A stretch of 64,000 bases of DNA from Cupriavidus sp. IDO (GCF_000812465.1 NZ_JWMA01000040.1:1-64000), one strand, 5' to 3'. Counted from the first letter of the stretch, positions 37,496-46,368 are shown. Program-made: numbers and translations. The notes: generated by a model from the letters alone, not told the origin.

Positions 37496-37587
37496 GGCGT
37501 CGACTCCCCGCGGGCAATCTCCATCTGGCCAGGCACATCGTCGCAGCCGCGGCGCTGGCGCACCAGTGATTCGATTCCCGTGGACAT
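37492..37587 (-). CDS. Possible 31-residue leader peptide
   Basis: An ATG frame (MSTGIESLVRQRRGCDDVPG then a short tail) ends in a TGA that overlaps the GTG start of the membrane gene. The overlap suggests translational coupling, but no clear ribosome site or homology is recognised. It could be a remnant of a longer gene or fortuitous. Confidence 0.3.
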   Translation of the reverse strand: MSTGIESLVRQRRGCDDVPGQMEIARGESTP

Positions 37588-37915
37588 TGTGATTCTCCGG
37601 TTCAGTGTCAACGCATCCTAGGTTCCGGCCTGCGGGCCGGTTTTGATCCTGAATAAGTTCACCGGGGAAAAAATAGCAAGACCCGCCGGCTGGTGGGGAT
37701 GGTGAAACCGGCTGCCTGAAATGATTTCGGGGCCGATATATCACATCGTGATTTATTTTTTCGGCGCGGCCGCTGCTGGCCCTTCCGATCTGCCGGAATG
37801 CGGTGCTTCAGGCACTCGCCCGGCCGTGCACTTCGGCAGTTCTTGATCTGGCTCATGTCCTGGCCCGGGTCATGCACCCAAAATTCAGGCAGCCTCCGCC
37901 CCCGAGCCCCGCCCT
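37588..37915. other. 328-bp promoter region between membrane gene and narX
   Basis: Contains an Fnr-like half-site TTGAT-N4-AATAA at 37643-37656, a CCGGCC-TGCG-GGCCGG hairpin near 37625-37640, and the short dyad ATCAC-N3-GTGAT at 37740-37752, which resembles Crp-type half-sites. These suggest regulated divergent promoters. No gene is seen. Confidence 0.4.
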
Positions 37916-39925
37916 ATGTCCCTGACCACGCCCGACCTCGCCGATCACGAGGCGCCTACACTGCCCGCGCTGCGGCACCGGCTGTCCACCCGGATCATCT
38001 CGCTGTCGCTAGCATCGCTGCTGGTCGTGCTGGCCATGATCTCTTGCACGCTCTGGCTGTCATGGAAGCTGGAAGGCGCCGGCGCGGCCATCAACGATGC
38101 CGGCAGCCTGCGCATGCGCGCCAATCGCATCGGCATCGAGCTGGCACGCGCGCAGGCGGCCAGGCCGAATGCGCTGGAAGACCAGATTGCCGCGCTCGAC
38201 GGCACGCTGGCACTGCTGCGCAGGGGAAACCCGGCCAGGCCGCTGTTCCTGCCAGACGAGCCGGCCCTTCATGCGCAGCTCGACCGCGTCGCGGATGACT
38301 GGCGGCACCGGCTGAGGCCACTCGCGCAGGACGGCGGCAGGGTCGGCGGCCTGGTCGCATCCGCCTACATCGATGCCCTGCCCGGCTTTGTGGCGGAGGC
38401 CGACCGCCTGGTCGGCATGATCGAGCACGACAGCGCGCGCAAGACCGACCTGCTGCGCCTGTCGCAGGCCGGCCTTGCCGCCATCGCCTGTGTGGGCACG
38501 GTGGCGGTGATCTACCTGCTTTATCTGTGGATCATCCTGCCCGTGCTGCGGCTGCAGGACGGCCTGCGCCGCATGGCGGCGCGCGAGTTCTCGCTGCGGC
38601 TGCCGGTGGAAACCCGCGACGAGTTCGGCACGCTGAACGAAGGCTTCAACCGCATGGCCGGCGAGCTGCAGGACGTCTACCAGGACCTGGAGGCGCGCGT
38701 GGCGCAGAAGACCGCCGAGCTGGCGCGCCAGAACCGCGACCTGGAAGCGCTCTACGAGATGGCCGCGTTCCTCAACCAGGCCACCGACGCCGAATCGATG
38801 TGCAACGGCTTCCTGCAGCGCGTGATGCAGCAGTTCGGCGCTGACGGCGGCAGCGTGCGCGCCCTCGACGACGGCCGCGGCAAGCTGCCGCTGGTCACGT
38901 CGATCGGCCTGCCGGCAGCGCTTGCCGGCGCCCCGCAATGCGTGTCGGTCAGCGCCTGCCATTGCGGCGACGCCACTACGCAGTCCGTGGTCGCCATCCA
39001 GGACCTGCGCAAGGCGCCCGCTCCGTCCGGCAATCCGGCACCGGCAAACCCATCGGCATGCACGCGCGACGGCTTCCAGGCGCTGGCGGCGTTCCGCATC
39101 GGTAGCCTGCGCGGCGCAACCGGCGTATTCGCCCTGCATTTCCGCGAGCCGCGCGAGCTGCCGGCGTCGGACCGGCAGTTACTGGAAACGCTCGGCCAGC
39201 ACCTTGGCACCGCGCTGGAGCAGCTGCGCCTGTCCGCCACCGCGCGCCAGCTGGCCGTGGTGGAGGAACGCAACCTCGTCGCCCAGGGGCTGCACGACAG
39301 CATCGCGCAGGGCCTGAACTTCCTCAATCTCCAGGTGCAGCTGCTGGCCGATGCGGTAGACCGCGACGACCTGCCCGAAACGCGCGAGCTCGTGCCGATG
39401 CTGCGCCATGGCGTGGAAGAGAGCTACCAGGACGTGCGCGAACTGCTGAACAACTTCCGCTCGCGGCTGATGCCGGGCGAGCTGCGCCCCGCCGTGGAAG
39501 AGACCGTGGAGCGCTTCCGCCGCCAGTGCCGCACCGAGGCCACGCTGATCATCGATGAAGGCGGCGACGGCCTGCCCCTGTATCCGGAGCAGCAGCTGCA
39601 GGTGCTGTTCATCCTGCAGGAAGCGCTGTCCAACGTGCGCAAGCATGCGCTGGCGGCCCACGTAACCGTGCGGCTGAGCAATGGGCGGGATTTCCGGCTG
39701 GTGGTGCGGGACGACGGCGAAGGCTTTGATCCGGCCGAACTGGCGCAACGCGGCGACGCCCATATCGGCCTGAACATCATGCGAGAACGCGCCGCGCGCC
39801 TGCACGCCCGCCTGCAGATCGAAAGCCGCCCCGGCGCAGGCACCCGCATCGAACTGCTGTTGCCGCGCGGAGACCAGCAAGCCAACGCCGACACTGCCAC
39901 CCGACTCCAGGAAACCCTGCCATGA
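37916..39925 (+). CDS. narX: Nitrate/nitrite sensor histidine kinase NarX
   Basis: A 669-residue membrane kinase. TM1 covers about residues 29-50 and TM2 about 185-205; the periplasmic domain carries the P-box-like DAGSLRMRANRIGIELA, where NarX binds nitrate. A HAMP linker (LRRMAAREFSLRLPVETRDEFG), a GAF-like central region with several Cys (CVSVSACHC, ACTRDGF), then HisKA_3 (ERNLVAQGLHDSIAQGLNFL, phospho-His) and HATPase (EALSNVRKHA, DDGEGFD, HIGLNIMRERA). It overlaps narL by 4 bp, the classic pair. Confidence 0.93.
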   Translation: MSLTTPDLADHEAPTLPALRHRLSTRIISLSLASLLVVLAMISCTLWLSWKLEGAGAAINDAGSLRMRANRIGIELARAQAARPNALEDQIAALDGTLALLRRGNPARPLFLPDEPALHAQLDRVADDWRHRLRPLAQDGGRVGGLVASAYIDALPGFVAEADRLVGMIEHDSARKTDLLRLSQAGLAAIACVGTVAVIYLLYLWIILPVLRLQDGLRRMAAREFSLRLPVETRDEFGTLNEGFNRMAGELQDVYQDLEARVAQKTAELARQNRDLEALYEMAAFLNQATDAESMCNGFLQRVMQQFGADGGSVRALDDGRGKLPLVTSIGLPAALAGAPQCVSVSACHCGDATTQSVVAIQDLRKAPAPSGNPAPANPSACTRDGFQALAAFRIGSLRGATGVFALHFREPRELPASDRQLLETLGQHLGTALEQLRLSATARQLAVVEERNLVAQGLHDSIAQGLNFLNLQVQLLADAVDRDDLPETRELVPMLRHGVEESYQDVRELLNNFRSRLMPGELRPAVEETVERFRRQCRTEATLIIDEGGDGLPLYPEQQLQVLFILQEALSNVRKHALAAHVTVRLSNGRDFRLVVRDDGEGFDPAELAQRGDAHIGLNIMRERAARLHARLQIESRPGAGTRIELLLPRGDQQANADTATRLQETLP

Positions 39926-40578
39926 CCATCCGCATCCTGCTCATCGATGACCACACGCTGTTCCGCTCCGGCATCCGTGCGCTGCTGCAGCGGCAGGCCG
40001 ATTTCGAGATCGTCGACGAAGCGGCCGACGGCGTGGAAGGCATCAAGCGCGCCAAGCAGCATCGTCCCGACGCCATCCTGCTGGACCTGAACATGCCCGG
40101 CCTGTCGGGCTTGGAGGCGCTGCAGCTGCTAGTGGAAGACCTGCCCGACACCGCCGTGATCGTGCTGACGGTGTCCGAGGAAGCCGAAGAGCTGGCCACC
40201 GCCCTGCGCAGCGGCGCGTGCGGCTACCTGCTCAAGAACATCGAAACCGAAGCGCTGACCAGCGCCATCCGCCGCGCCGCCGGCGGCGAGCCGGTGATCT
40301 CCGACAGCATGACCGCCAAGCTGGTCGCGCAGTTCCGGGCGCCGCAAGTGCCGGCGGCGCCTAAGCACGACGACGCCGCGCGGCTCACCGCGCGCGAACG
40401 CGAGATCGTGCAGGGATTGGCCCGCGGCGAAAGCAACAAGGAAATCGCGCGCGACCTGGGCGTGGCGGAAAGCACCGTCAAGATCCACGTGCAGAACATC
40501 CTGAAGAAGCTGAACCTCGCCAGCCGCGTACAGGTAGCCGTCTACGCGGTGGAACACCGCCTGACCGAAGCGGGCTGA
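39922..40578 (+). CDS. narL: Nitrate/nitrite response regulator NarL
   Basis: A 218-residue response regulator: receiver domain with LLIDDHTLFRSGIRALL, the phospho-Asp in AILLDLNMPG, TVSEEAE and LKNIETEAL; LuxR-type HTH LTAREREIVQGLARGESNKEIARDLGVAESTVKIHVQNILKKL. Coupled to narX by an ATGA overlap. In this region it would set nitrate-dependent expression of respiratory genes, none of which (narGHI) is present within the window. Confidence 0.93.
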   Translation: MTIRILLIDDHTLFRSGIRALLQRQADFEIVDEAADGVEGIKRAKQHRPDAILLDLNMPGLSGLEALQLLVEDLPDTAVIVLTVSEEAEELATALRSGACGYLLKNIETEALTSAIRRAAGGEPVISDSMTAKLVAQFRAPQVPAAPKHDDAARLTAREREIVQGLARGESNKEIARDLGVAESTVKIHVQNILKKLNLASRVQVAVYAVEHRLTEAG

Positions 40579-40796
40579 GCCCGCACTCCGCACGCACCCA
40601 GACTGTTTCGCACCGCCGCACGGCGCGGCTGCGTCGTCCCTGCGTCGTCCTATTCCTACACCGATATCAGTCCCCTTCCGGAGGGACTCCCGGTCTCCCT
40701 GGCCTACGCTGAAAAGCAAGTGGCAGGCCTTGTGTCCAGGGCCGCTTGAAAACCGGAAGCCACGCGGCTTTCCGCCAACGTCCAAGGAGCATGCGT

Positions 40797-40955
40797 ATGG
40801 GAATCGGCACAATCCTCCTGATCATTCTCATCCTGCTGCTGGTCGGCGCGCTGCCGGCGTGGCCGTACAGCACAGGATGGGGTTACTGGCCGAGCGGTGG
40901 CCTGGGGCTGATCGTCCTGATCGTGGTACTGCTCGTGGTGCTGGGCCGGATATAG
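40797..40955 (+). CDS. DUF3309 small membrane protein
   Basis: A 52-residue protein with two hydrophobic segments, GTILLIILILLLVGALPAWP and GLGLIVLIVVLLVVLG, joined by YSTGWGYWPSGG. This is the DUF3309 pattern, widespread and of unknown function. An AAGGAG site lies 8 bp before the ATG at 40797, favouring it over the ATG at 40791. First gene of the stress island. Confidence 0.85.
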   Translation: MGIGTILLIILILLLVGALPAWPYSTGWGYWPSGGLGLIVLIVVLLVVLGRI

Positions 40956-41068
40956 CGGCGCAGGACCGTTTGTGAACGCAGGCAGGCATGCGTACAGGCG
41001 GGCACCGGTGGTGTTCCGCCTCGTAGCGCTTGCAGCACTCGCCTGCATCAACCGGAAAGGAGACTGAC

Positions 41069-41257
41069 ATGCCAGCCAAATCCAAGGCGCAACAGCAGGC
41101 CGCCGGGGCCGCGTTGGCTGCAAAGCGCGGCGACAAAAAGGCGGGGTCGCTCAAGGGCGCGTCGAAGTCGATGTACAAGTCGATGAGCGAGAAGGAACTC
41201 GACAAGATGGCATCGACGAAGACCAAGGGGAAGCCGAAGCACGTTTCGGGGTCCTGA
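41069..41257 (+). CDS. DUF3008 small lysine-rich protein
   Basis: A 62-residue basic protein: MPAKSKAQQQAAGAALAAKRG, then SMYKSMSEKELDKMASTKTKGKP. This matches the DUF3008 family, small stress-associated proteins of unknown role. A GGAGACTGAC spacer precedes the ATG. It probably has its own promoter. Confidence 0.85.
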   Translation: MPAKSKAQQQAAGAALAAKRGDKKAGSLKGASKSMYKSMSEKELDKMASTKTKGKPKHVSGS

Positions 41258-41341
41258 GCCCGGAACCGACCGCCAGGCGACACCCGGGCCATAGCGCCAC
41301 GCGCGGGCCCGGGTTGCTGCGTTTTCCTGTCCGGCAAAGCC

Positions 41342-41983
41342 TCACTTCTTCGCCCCTCCTCCACAAAACCCGGGCAGCCGCCTCGCCTCGCTGCTCCCGG
41401 CAAGCCGGATCGCCTGCGTCAGCGCCAGCGCGAATCCGGCAATGGTGCCGAAGTCCTCCTCCACACGCTCCCGGAAAAACGCCGCCCAGCGAAAATCGCC
41501 GTAGGCGTTGCCTGGCTTGCGATAGGCGCCCGCATCGCGCGTGAACGCCGCCAGGCTTCGATACGGGTCGTCGCGCATGCCCATCACGGTGGCGGGCAGC
41601 GCCTGGACATCGAGATGATGGCCGCGTTCGTCGTAAGGATGCACGTGGCCAAGCGCGCGCATGCGCTTCCAGAACGCGCCGGGGCTGAGGCGGCTGAGAT
41701 CCCGCAGGATGCGCACCGGGCCGCAGCGGTAGCCCAGCTCGAGCCACGCGCGCGCCCAGTGATGATGATCCACGATGAACAGCGCGCCGCCAGGCCCGGC
41801 AATGGTCTTGATGCGGTGCCGGCGCATGAAGCGCCGCAAGGCAGCCCGATCGTGCGGATCGGCGTGCCGTTGCGTGACTTCCTGCTTCTGCAGCACCTGT
41901 GCAAAGCCAAGCGTCAGTTGCGTAGGCCGCAGCCTGGCCAGTTCGGCGATGGCCTTGCCGCGCAGGCTGCCGCCTTCAATCAT
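41342..41983 (-). CDS. ParB-like nuclease-superfamily protein (copy 1)
   Basis: A 213-residue member of the ParB-like (ParBc_2) superfamily: RPTQLTLGFAQVLQKQEV, a middle segment ALFIVDHHHWARAWLELGY, HVHPYDERGHHLDV, MRDDPYRSLAAFTRDAGAYRK and FRWAAFFRERV. The DHHHW motif is shared with the paralogue at 44596. Function is unknown; a ParB-like or sulfiredoxin fold with possible NTP- or DNA-related chemistry is the family idea. It overlaps the end of the MSPIIAGRF protein gene upstream by 8 bp, so they form an operon. Residue cysteine is limited to the C-terminus. Confidence 0.78.
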   Translation of the reverse strand: MIEGGSLRGKAIAELARLRPTQLTLGFAQVLQKQEVTQRHADPHDRAALRRFMRRHRIKTIAGPGGALFIVDHHHWARAWLELGYRCGPVRILRDLSRLSPGAFWKRMRALGHVHPYDERGHHLDVQALPATVMGMRDDPYRSLAAFTRDAGAYRKPGNAYGDFRWAAFFRERVEEDFGTIAGFALALTQAIRLAGSSEARRLPGFCGGGAKK

Positions 41984-42407
41984 GGCTGGCGCGCTGCCGG
42001 TCGACGAAATGCTCCAGTTCGCTGCCCGGGTCTTCGTTGCCGGTGCTCTCCACCGCGACCGCCTCCCTCGCCAGCGGGCGCGGCCAGTATTCGCCCTGAG
42101 CCTCGTCCAGCGGCTCGCCGCTGGCCGCCGGATCAAAGTCCCTCCACTGCCCGCACTCCCATTGCCCCTCGGTGCGCTCCAGGCCGCTCGCGCCGGCCTC
42201 GCGCAGCACATCGGCGGCCACGCCGGCGAGGCCGTTGCCGACGCTGGCGGCCAGCATCACGCCAGCGACCGGTGCTTTCGCGGGCTGGCCTTGCGCTACC
42301 GACATGATGGAGACGTCCCAGACGGAGAAGCCGCGTGAATAGAGGACGCGAGCGGCTTCCTCGGCCTGGGCATGGGTTTCGAATCGTCCGGCAATGATGG
42401 GTGACAT
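41976..42407 (-). CDS. Stress protein with MS(P/S)IIAGRF N-terminus (copy 1)
   Basis: A 143-residue protein. The first 60 residues (MSPIIAGRFETHAQAEEAARVLYSRGFSV in outline) look like the beta-alpha-beta unit seen in general stress protein 17M-type domains, followed by a short glycine/alanine stretch (AGVMLAASVGNGLAGVAAD) and an acidic tail. A paralogue at 50365-50952 shares this start and the R-T/A-(D/E)G-x-W ending. Overlap with the ParB-like gene suggests operon expression; a sigma-54-like element is at 42446-42459. Confidence 0.65.
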   Translation of the reverse strand: MSPIIAGRFETHAQAEEAARVLYSRGFSVWDVSIMSVAQGQPAKAPVAGVMLAASVGNGLAGVAADVLREAGASGLERTEGQWECGQWRDFDPAASGEPLDEAQGEYWPRPLAREAVAVESTGNEDPGSELEHFVDRQRASHD

Positions 42408-42445
42408 GATGGCTCCCAGGAAGATTGAAGTTATTCCGCAACCCT

Positions 42446-42459
42446 GCAAAAGGTGCGCC
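42446..42459 (-). promoter_or_regulatory. Candidate sigma-54 promoter
   Basis: On the minus strand GGCGCACCTTTTGC has GG-N10-GC spacing and 8 of 10 consensus positions (weaker -24). It lies 39 bp upstream of the start at 42407. Confidence 0.4.
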
Positions 42460-42556
42460 GACCCGCCAGCCTGCTGCCGGGCCGCGCGAGCGGGTGGCGC
42501 CTCATGCAATTTTTTCAAAAGATGGCCCTGATCTACACGCGCCGCGAAACCCGGTG

Positions 42557-43414
42557 TCAGCCATTGACCACTTCGCCGCCGTTGATGTGCAGGATCTGCC
42601 CGGTGATATAGCTCGCCGCATCGGAGGCCAGGAAGACATAGCCCGCGGCCACTTCGAACGGCTGGCCGGGACGGCCCATCGGCGTCTTCTTGCCGAATTC
42701 GGCGACCTCCTCCGCCGTGAACGTGGAAGGGATCAGCGGTGTCCAGATTGGCCCCGGTGCCACACCGTTCACGCGAATGCCGCGTTCGACCACCTGCAGC
42801 GCCAGCGAGCGCGTGAACGACACGATGGCGCCCTTGGTCGCCGAGTAGTCCAGCAGGTGCGCGCTGCCGCGATACGCCGTGACCGACGTGGTGTTGAGGA
42901 TGGCCGACCCTTTCTTCAGGTGCGGCAGCACGGCGCGGGTGAGGTTGAATATCGCAAAGACATTGGTGCGAAACGTGGCCTCAACCTGCTCCGCACCGAC
43001 GTCCTCGAGCGATTCCTGCGGGTGCTGCTCGGCGGCATTGTTGACCAGGATATCGAGCTTGCCGAAATGCCGCAGCACCTGCTGCGCCACGGCGTTCGCG
43101 TGGGTGTTGTCCGCGAGGTCGCCGGCAATGGACAGGCACTTGCGGCCAGAGGCCGCCACCAGCGCCACGGTTTCCTTCGCATCGCCGTGCTCGTCCAGAT
43201 AGGAGATGGCGACGTCCGCGCCCTCGCGCGCAAAGGCGACGGCAATCGCGCGGCCGATACCGCTGTCTCCGCCGGTCACGAGTGCCACCTTGTTCTTCAG
43301 GCGGCCGCTGCCGACATAGTCCTCCGCCCCGCTGTCGGGCTGCGGATGCATGCGGCTCTCCAGGCCAGGCTGGCGCCTCTGGTGCTGCGGCGGCAGATCT
43401 TTGGGGGTAGACAT
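42557..43414 (-). CDS. SDR oxidoreductase (YghA-like)
   Basis: A 285-residue classical-type SDR with a long N-terminal extension. NAD(P) motif VTGGDSGIGRAIAVAFA near residue 49; DILVNNAAEQHPQ; catalytic Ser in LNTTSVTAYRGS and YSATKGAIVSF with Tyr-x3-Lys. The N-terminal extension (PPQHQRRQPGLESRMHPQPD) and terminal QILHINGGEVVNG fit the YghA/glucose-ribitol-dehydrogenase-like group, commonly stress-induced. A sigma-54-like element lies 38 bp upstream at 43452-43465. Confidence 0.85.
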   Translation of the reverse strand: MSTPKDLPPQHQRRQPGLESRMHPQPDSGAEDYVGSGRLKNKVALVTGGDSGIGRAIAVAFAREGADVAISYLDEHGDAKETVALVAASGRKCLSIAGDLADNTHANAVAQQVLRHFGKLDILVNNAAEQHPQESLEDVGAEQVEATFRTNVFAIFNLTRAVLPHLKKGSAILNTTSVTAYRGSAHLLDYSATKGAIVSFTRSLALQVVERGIRVNGVAPGPIWTPLIPSTFTAEEVAEFGKKTPMGRPGQPFEVAAGYVFLASDAASYITGQILHINGGEVVNG

Positions 43415-43451
43415 GGCGCGCTCCTGGATATGACCGGATGGGCTGCCCCGC

Positions 43452-43465
43452 GCAAGTTTCATGCC
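43452..43465 (-). promoter_or_regulatory. Sigma-54-type promoter of the SDR gene
   Basis: On the minus strand GGCATGAAACTTGC matches GGCACG-N4-TTGC at nine of ten positions, with correct GG-N10-GC spacing and a short distance to the SDR start. Confidence 0.6.
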
Positions 43466-43594
43466 GCGCACCGGCCGTTGCAGCGCCCTGCCGGGCCGTA
43501 ACCGATACATCGGCCAGCAAGACTTACACCTCGCATGGTGCATTACCCTGCGCGCCATGCTGCCGACAGCCTGTCAGGTGACGATGCACGAGGC

Positions 43595-43608
43595 GGCATG
43601 CTTATTGC
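43595..43608 (+). promoter_or_regulatory. Sigma-54-type promoter of the BON gene
   Basis: GGCATGCTTATTGC has GG-N10-GC spacing and nine of ten consensus positions. It lies 80 bp before the ATG at 43688 and is divergent from the SDR element. Confidence 0.6.
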
Positions 43609-43687
43609 GGCAGGGTTGACCATGGACAGTCGCCCCGGCGCTATCGGGCACGCCGTCGGCCGGCGTCGACATCACAAGGAGGCAGAT

Positions 43688-44572
43688 ATGTTCAGTTTCC
43701 GCAGTCACAGCAGCAGGGAGAGCGACGAACAGCGCCAGCGCGAGCAGGAGGCCCGGGAGCGGCGCGAGCATCATGAGCCCGGCCGCGGCTCGGAAGACTG
43801 GGGGCGGGAATGGGGCGAAGACTGGCGTGGCGAGCGCGAAGCCCGCAGCGGCTCCTGGTACCAGCAGGACACCCCGGCAGGCCAGCAGCGCGGGCAATGG
43901 GGCCGCCGCGAGTATGGCGCGGCCGACATGGGTGGCAGGGGCCATCCGTACAGCAGCGGCTACGGCGGCTACCAGCCGGCACCGGAAGACGCTGGCTATC
44001 GCATCCGTGAGCGCGGCGAACGCAGCTATCCCGGAGACGACCCGCGAAGCGAAGTCCGCGGCGGCCGCGCCATGCACTGGCGCGAAGGCATGGAGCGCGA
44101 CCGTGCACAGCGCGGCGGCCAGCCCAGCTTCGGCGGCGGCTACTTCAGCGACCTCGGCCAGGGCGGTGGCCAGTCATACGGCGGCGGGCAGCGCGTCTAT
44201 CCGGACGACCCGGGCTATCGCCAACGCGCCGGCCAGCCCGCCGCCACGCGCCGCCCGGTCGGGCCCAAGGGCTACCATCGCCCGGACGAGCGCATACGCG
44301 AAGACATCTGCGAACGTCTGGCGATGAACCCGTATGTGGATGTTGGCGATGTCACTGTGGACGTTGCCGGCGGCACGGTCACGCTGGGCGGCACCGTGCG
44401 CGAACGCCGCGAGAAGTACGTCATCGAGGAAATCGCCGATGCCGTCTTCGGCGTGATGGAGGTGGAGAACCATCTGCGCGTGCTGCGGCCGGCAGGTTCG
44501 GGCACCGGCGACGAAGCATCGCAAATGGGGGCGGGAACGATCTCCCCTGACCGCACTCTCAACAAGAGCTGA
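43688..44572 (+). CDS. BON-domain protein with long disordered N-terminus
   Basis: A 294-residue protein. The first about 215 residues are highly hydrophilic, rich in Arg, Glu, Gly, Gln and Tyr (repeats such as GGQSYGGGQRVYP, RDRAQRGGQPSFGGG), and predicted to be unstructured. The last about 75 residues form a BON domain: DERIREDICERLAMNPYVDVGDVTVDV then GTVTLGGTVRERREKYVIEEIADAVFGV. No signal peptide is visible, so it is likely cytoplasmic. Such hydrophilin-like architecture suits desiccation or osmotic stress. It precedes the second ParB-like gene by 23 bp. Confidence 0.75.
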   Translation: MFSFRSHSSRESDEQRQREQEARERREHHEPGRGSEDWGREWGEDWRGEREARSGSWYQQDTPAGQQRGQWGRREYGAADMGGRGHPYSSGYGGYQPAPEDAGYRIRERGERSYPGDDPRSEVRGGRAMHWREGMERDRAQRGGQPSFGGGYFSDLGQGGGQSYGGGQRVYPDDPGYRQRAGQPAATRRPVGPKGYHRPDERIREDICERLAMNPYVDVGDVTVDVAGGTVTLGGTVRERREKYVIEEIADAVFGVMEVENHLRVLRPAGSGTGDEASQMGAGTISPDRTLNKS

Positions 44573-44595
44573 CCCAGCGTTCGCGCCCGGTCCTC

Positions 44596-45249
44596 ATGCG
44601 CACCGTCCGTACCTTGCGCAAGGGCGCCAAGCTGATGGTGCCGCTTGACGTCCTGCGCCCCACCCAGATCACCATCGGCGCCTATCACGTTGCGCAGAAA
44701 ATTCACGTCACGCGCCGCGTGCCACCGGACCGGCGCGCGGCCTTCCTTGACCGGCACCGTGTCCACGTCGTGATTGGGCCGGAGCAGGCGCTCTATGTGG
44801 TGGATCACCACCACTGGGTGCGGGCCTGGCACGACATGGGCATGTCGCACGTGCCCGCGCTGGTGCTTGCCGACCTGAGCACGATGACCGAGGCTGCATT
44901 CTGGCGCTATATGGTCGCCAACCACCTGGTTCATCCCTATGACGAGCGTGGCAAGCGCCGGCCCCTGAGCGAGTTGCCGGATGCCGTCCATCACATGCGC
45001 GACGACCCCTACCGCAGCCTGGAAGCCTTTGTGCAGCTGGCAGGCGGATACCGCAAGGTCAAGCAAGCCTATCCGGACTTCCGCTGGGCAGACTTCTTTC
45101 GCCGCCATATCGACGGCCCGCTCGACACCCGGCACAACTTCGCGGTCGCGGTTGCCCACGGCTTCCGCCTTGCGCACAGCGCCCGGGCGCGCAAGCTGCC
45201 GGGCTATGTCGGCGGCCTTCCGTGTCCCGTCCGGCGAGCAGGGCGATAA
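44596..45249 (+). CDS. ParB-like nuclease-superfamily protein (copy 2)
   Basis: A 217-residue paralogue of the protein at 41342-41983. It shares RPTQITIGAYHVAQKI, ALYVVDHHHWVRAWHDMGM, LVHPYDERGKRRPLSELP, MRDDPYRSLEAFVQLAGGYRK and FRWADFFRR. The conserved DHHHW motif and the YDERG segment are the likely functional core. It is expected to be expressed with the BON-domain gene. The function of the family remains unknown; two divergent copies in one island suggest they are not redundant. Confidence 0.78.
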   Translation: MRTVRTLRKGAKLMVPLDVLRPTQITIGAYHVAQKIHVTRRVPPDRRAAFLDRHRVHVVIGPEQALYVVDHHHWVRAWHDMGMSHVPALVLADLSTMTEAAFWRYMVANHLVHPYDERGKRRPLSELPDAVHHMRDDPYRSLEAFVQLAGGYRKVKQAYPDFRWADFFRRHIDGPLDTRHNFAVAVAHGFRLAHSARARKLPGYVGGLPCPVRRAGR

Positions 45250-45263
45250 CGCAGCCCATCGGG

Positions 45264-46322
45264 CTACTGCGCCGCCGCCCGTTGCGAAAGCAGTTTCAAC
45301 AGCCTTGCCTCATCCGCACGCAGGCGGCTGATGGTCGCAACGCGCGCGCAGCCGCGTAGCTCGTCATTCAGGAACGCCTCGATCACGTCGGGGTGGACGT
45401 AGCACTTGCGGCATACCGCCACCGTATTGCGCAGGCGCTGCGCCACCTCCCTGATGACCTCCGCCACCTGCTTCTTGCGCGCGCTCTCGCTGCTGTCCGC
45501 GCTAGCCGTGCGCAGCATGGCCAGCGCATGCACGCTGCCAGCCCAGGTGCGAAAGTCCTTGGCGGTGAAGTCCCCGCCTGTTGCCGCCTGCAGATAGGCG
45601 TTGACGTCAGCCGAGCCGATCTCGCGGATCTCGCCGTCGCTGTCGCGGTACTTGAACAGGTGCTGGCCCGGCAGGTCGGCGCAGCTGCGCACGACGCGGG
45701 CCAGGCGCGGATCATTGACCGACACGTCGTGCGTGATGCCGCTCTTGCCCGTGAACTGCAAGCGCAGGCGGCTGCCACGCACGGTGGCGTGGCGGCGGCG
45801 CAGCGTGGTGAGGCCGTAGGTGCGGTTCTGCTGCGCGTAGCGGGGGCTACCAACGCGCACGAGCGTGGCATCGAGCAGCAGCACCACCGCCGCGACCACT
45901 TTCTCGCGCGGCATGCCGTTGCGCCCCAGGTCGCGCGCCACGCGCGCGCGCAGCCGCGGCAGCGCGGTCCCAAAGGCTGGCAGGCGCGCGTACTTGTCTG
46001 AATCCCGCAGCGCGCCCCAGTCCGGGTGGTAGACATACTGCTTGCGGCCCCGTGCGTCGCGTCCGGTGGCCTGGAGATGCCCCGCGGGGTCGGGGCAGAT
46101 CCAGACCATTTCATACGCGGGAGGAATCGCCAGCGCCGCAATGCGGGCCAGCGTCGCGGCGTCGCGCACCGGCTTGCCGTTGGCATCGAGATACGCGAAG
46201 CCGCCGCCGCAGCGGCGGCGCGTGATGCCAGGCGCGCTGTCGTCGACATAGCGCAATCCGACCTCGCGCAGCACCGTGCGCAAAGTGTCATCGGTAGCGG
46301 ACGGCGGCAGGGTAATGTCCAC
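45264..46322 (-). CDS. DNA topoisomerase IB
   Basis: A 352-residue poxvirus-type topoisomerase that relaxes supercoils through a 3'-phosphotyrosine. TTLRRRHATVRGSRLRLQFTGKSG contains the catalytic Arg and Lys, GGDFTAKDFRTWAGSVHAL the second Arg, and NTVAVCRKCYVHPDVIEAFLN the active-site Tyr. Such enzymes occur in some soil proteobacteria, often with LigD. It converges with the ParB-like copy 2 and probably belongs to the DUF3182 operon. Confidence 0.9.
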   Translation of the reverse strand: MDITLPPSATDDTLRTVLREVGLRYVDDSAPGITRRRCGGGFAYLDANGKPVRDAATLARIAALAIPPAYEMVWICPDPAGHLQATGRDARGRKQYVYHPDWGALRDSDKYARLPAFGTALPRLRARVARDLGRNGMPREKVVAAVVLLLDATLVRVGSPRYAQQNRTYGLTTLRRRHATVRGSRLRLQFTGKSGITHDVSVNDPRLARVVRSCADLPGQHLFKYRDSDGEIREIGSADVNAYLQAATGGDFTAKDFRTWAGSVHALAMLRTASADSSESARKKQVAEVIREVAQRLRNTVAVCRKCYVHPDVIEAFLNDELRGCARVATISRLRADEARLLKLLSQRAAAQ

Positions 46323-46368
46323 GACAGGCGCCTCAGCGTGATGGCACCGGATGCCGGAAGCAACGGTG

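Noticed and set aside
40660..40740. A possible sigma-54 element GTGGCAGGCCTTGTGT upstream of the DUF3309 gene
   Set aside because: The -12 GC is missing at the correct spacing, so the match does not meet the standard used for the others.
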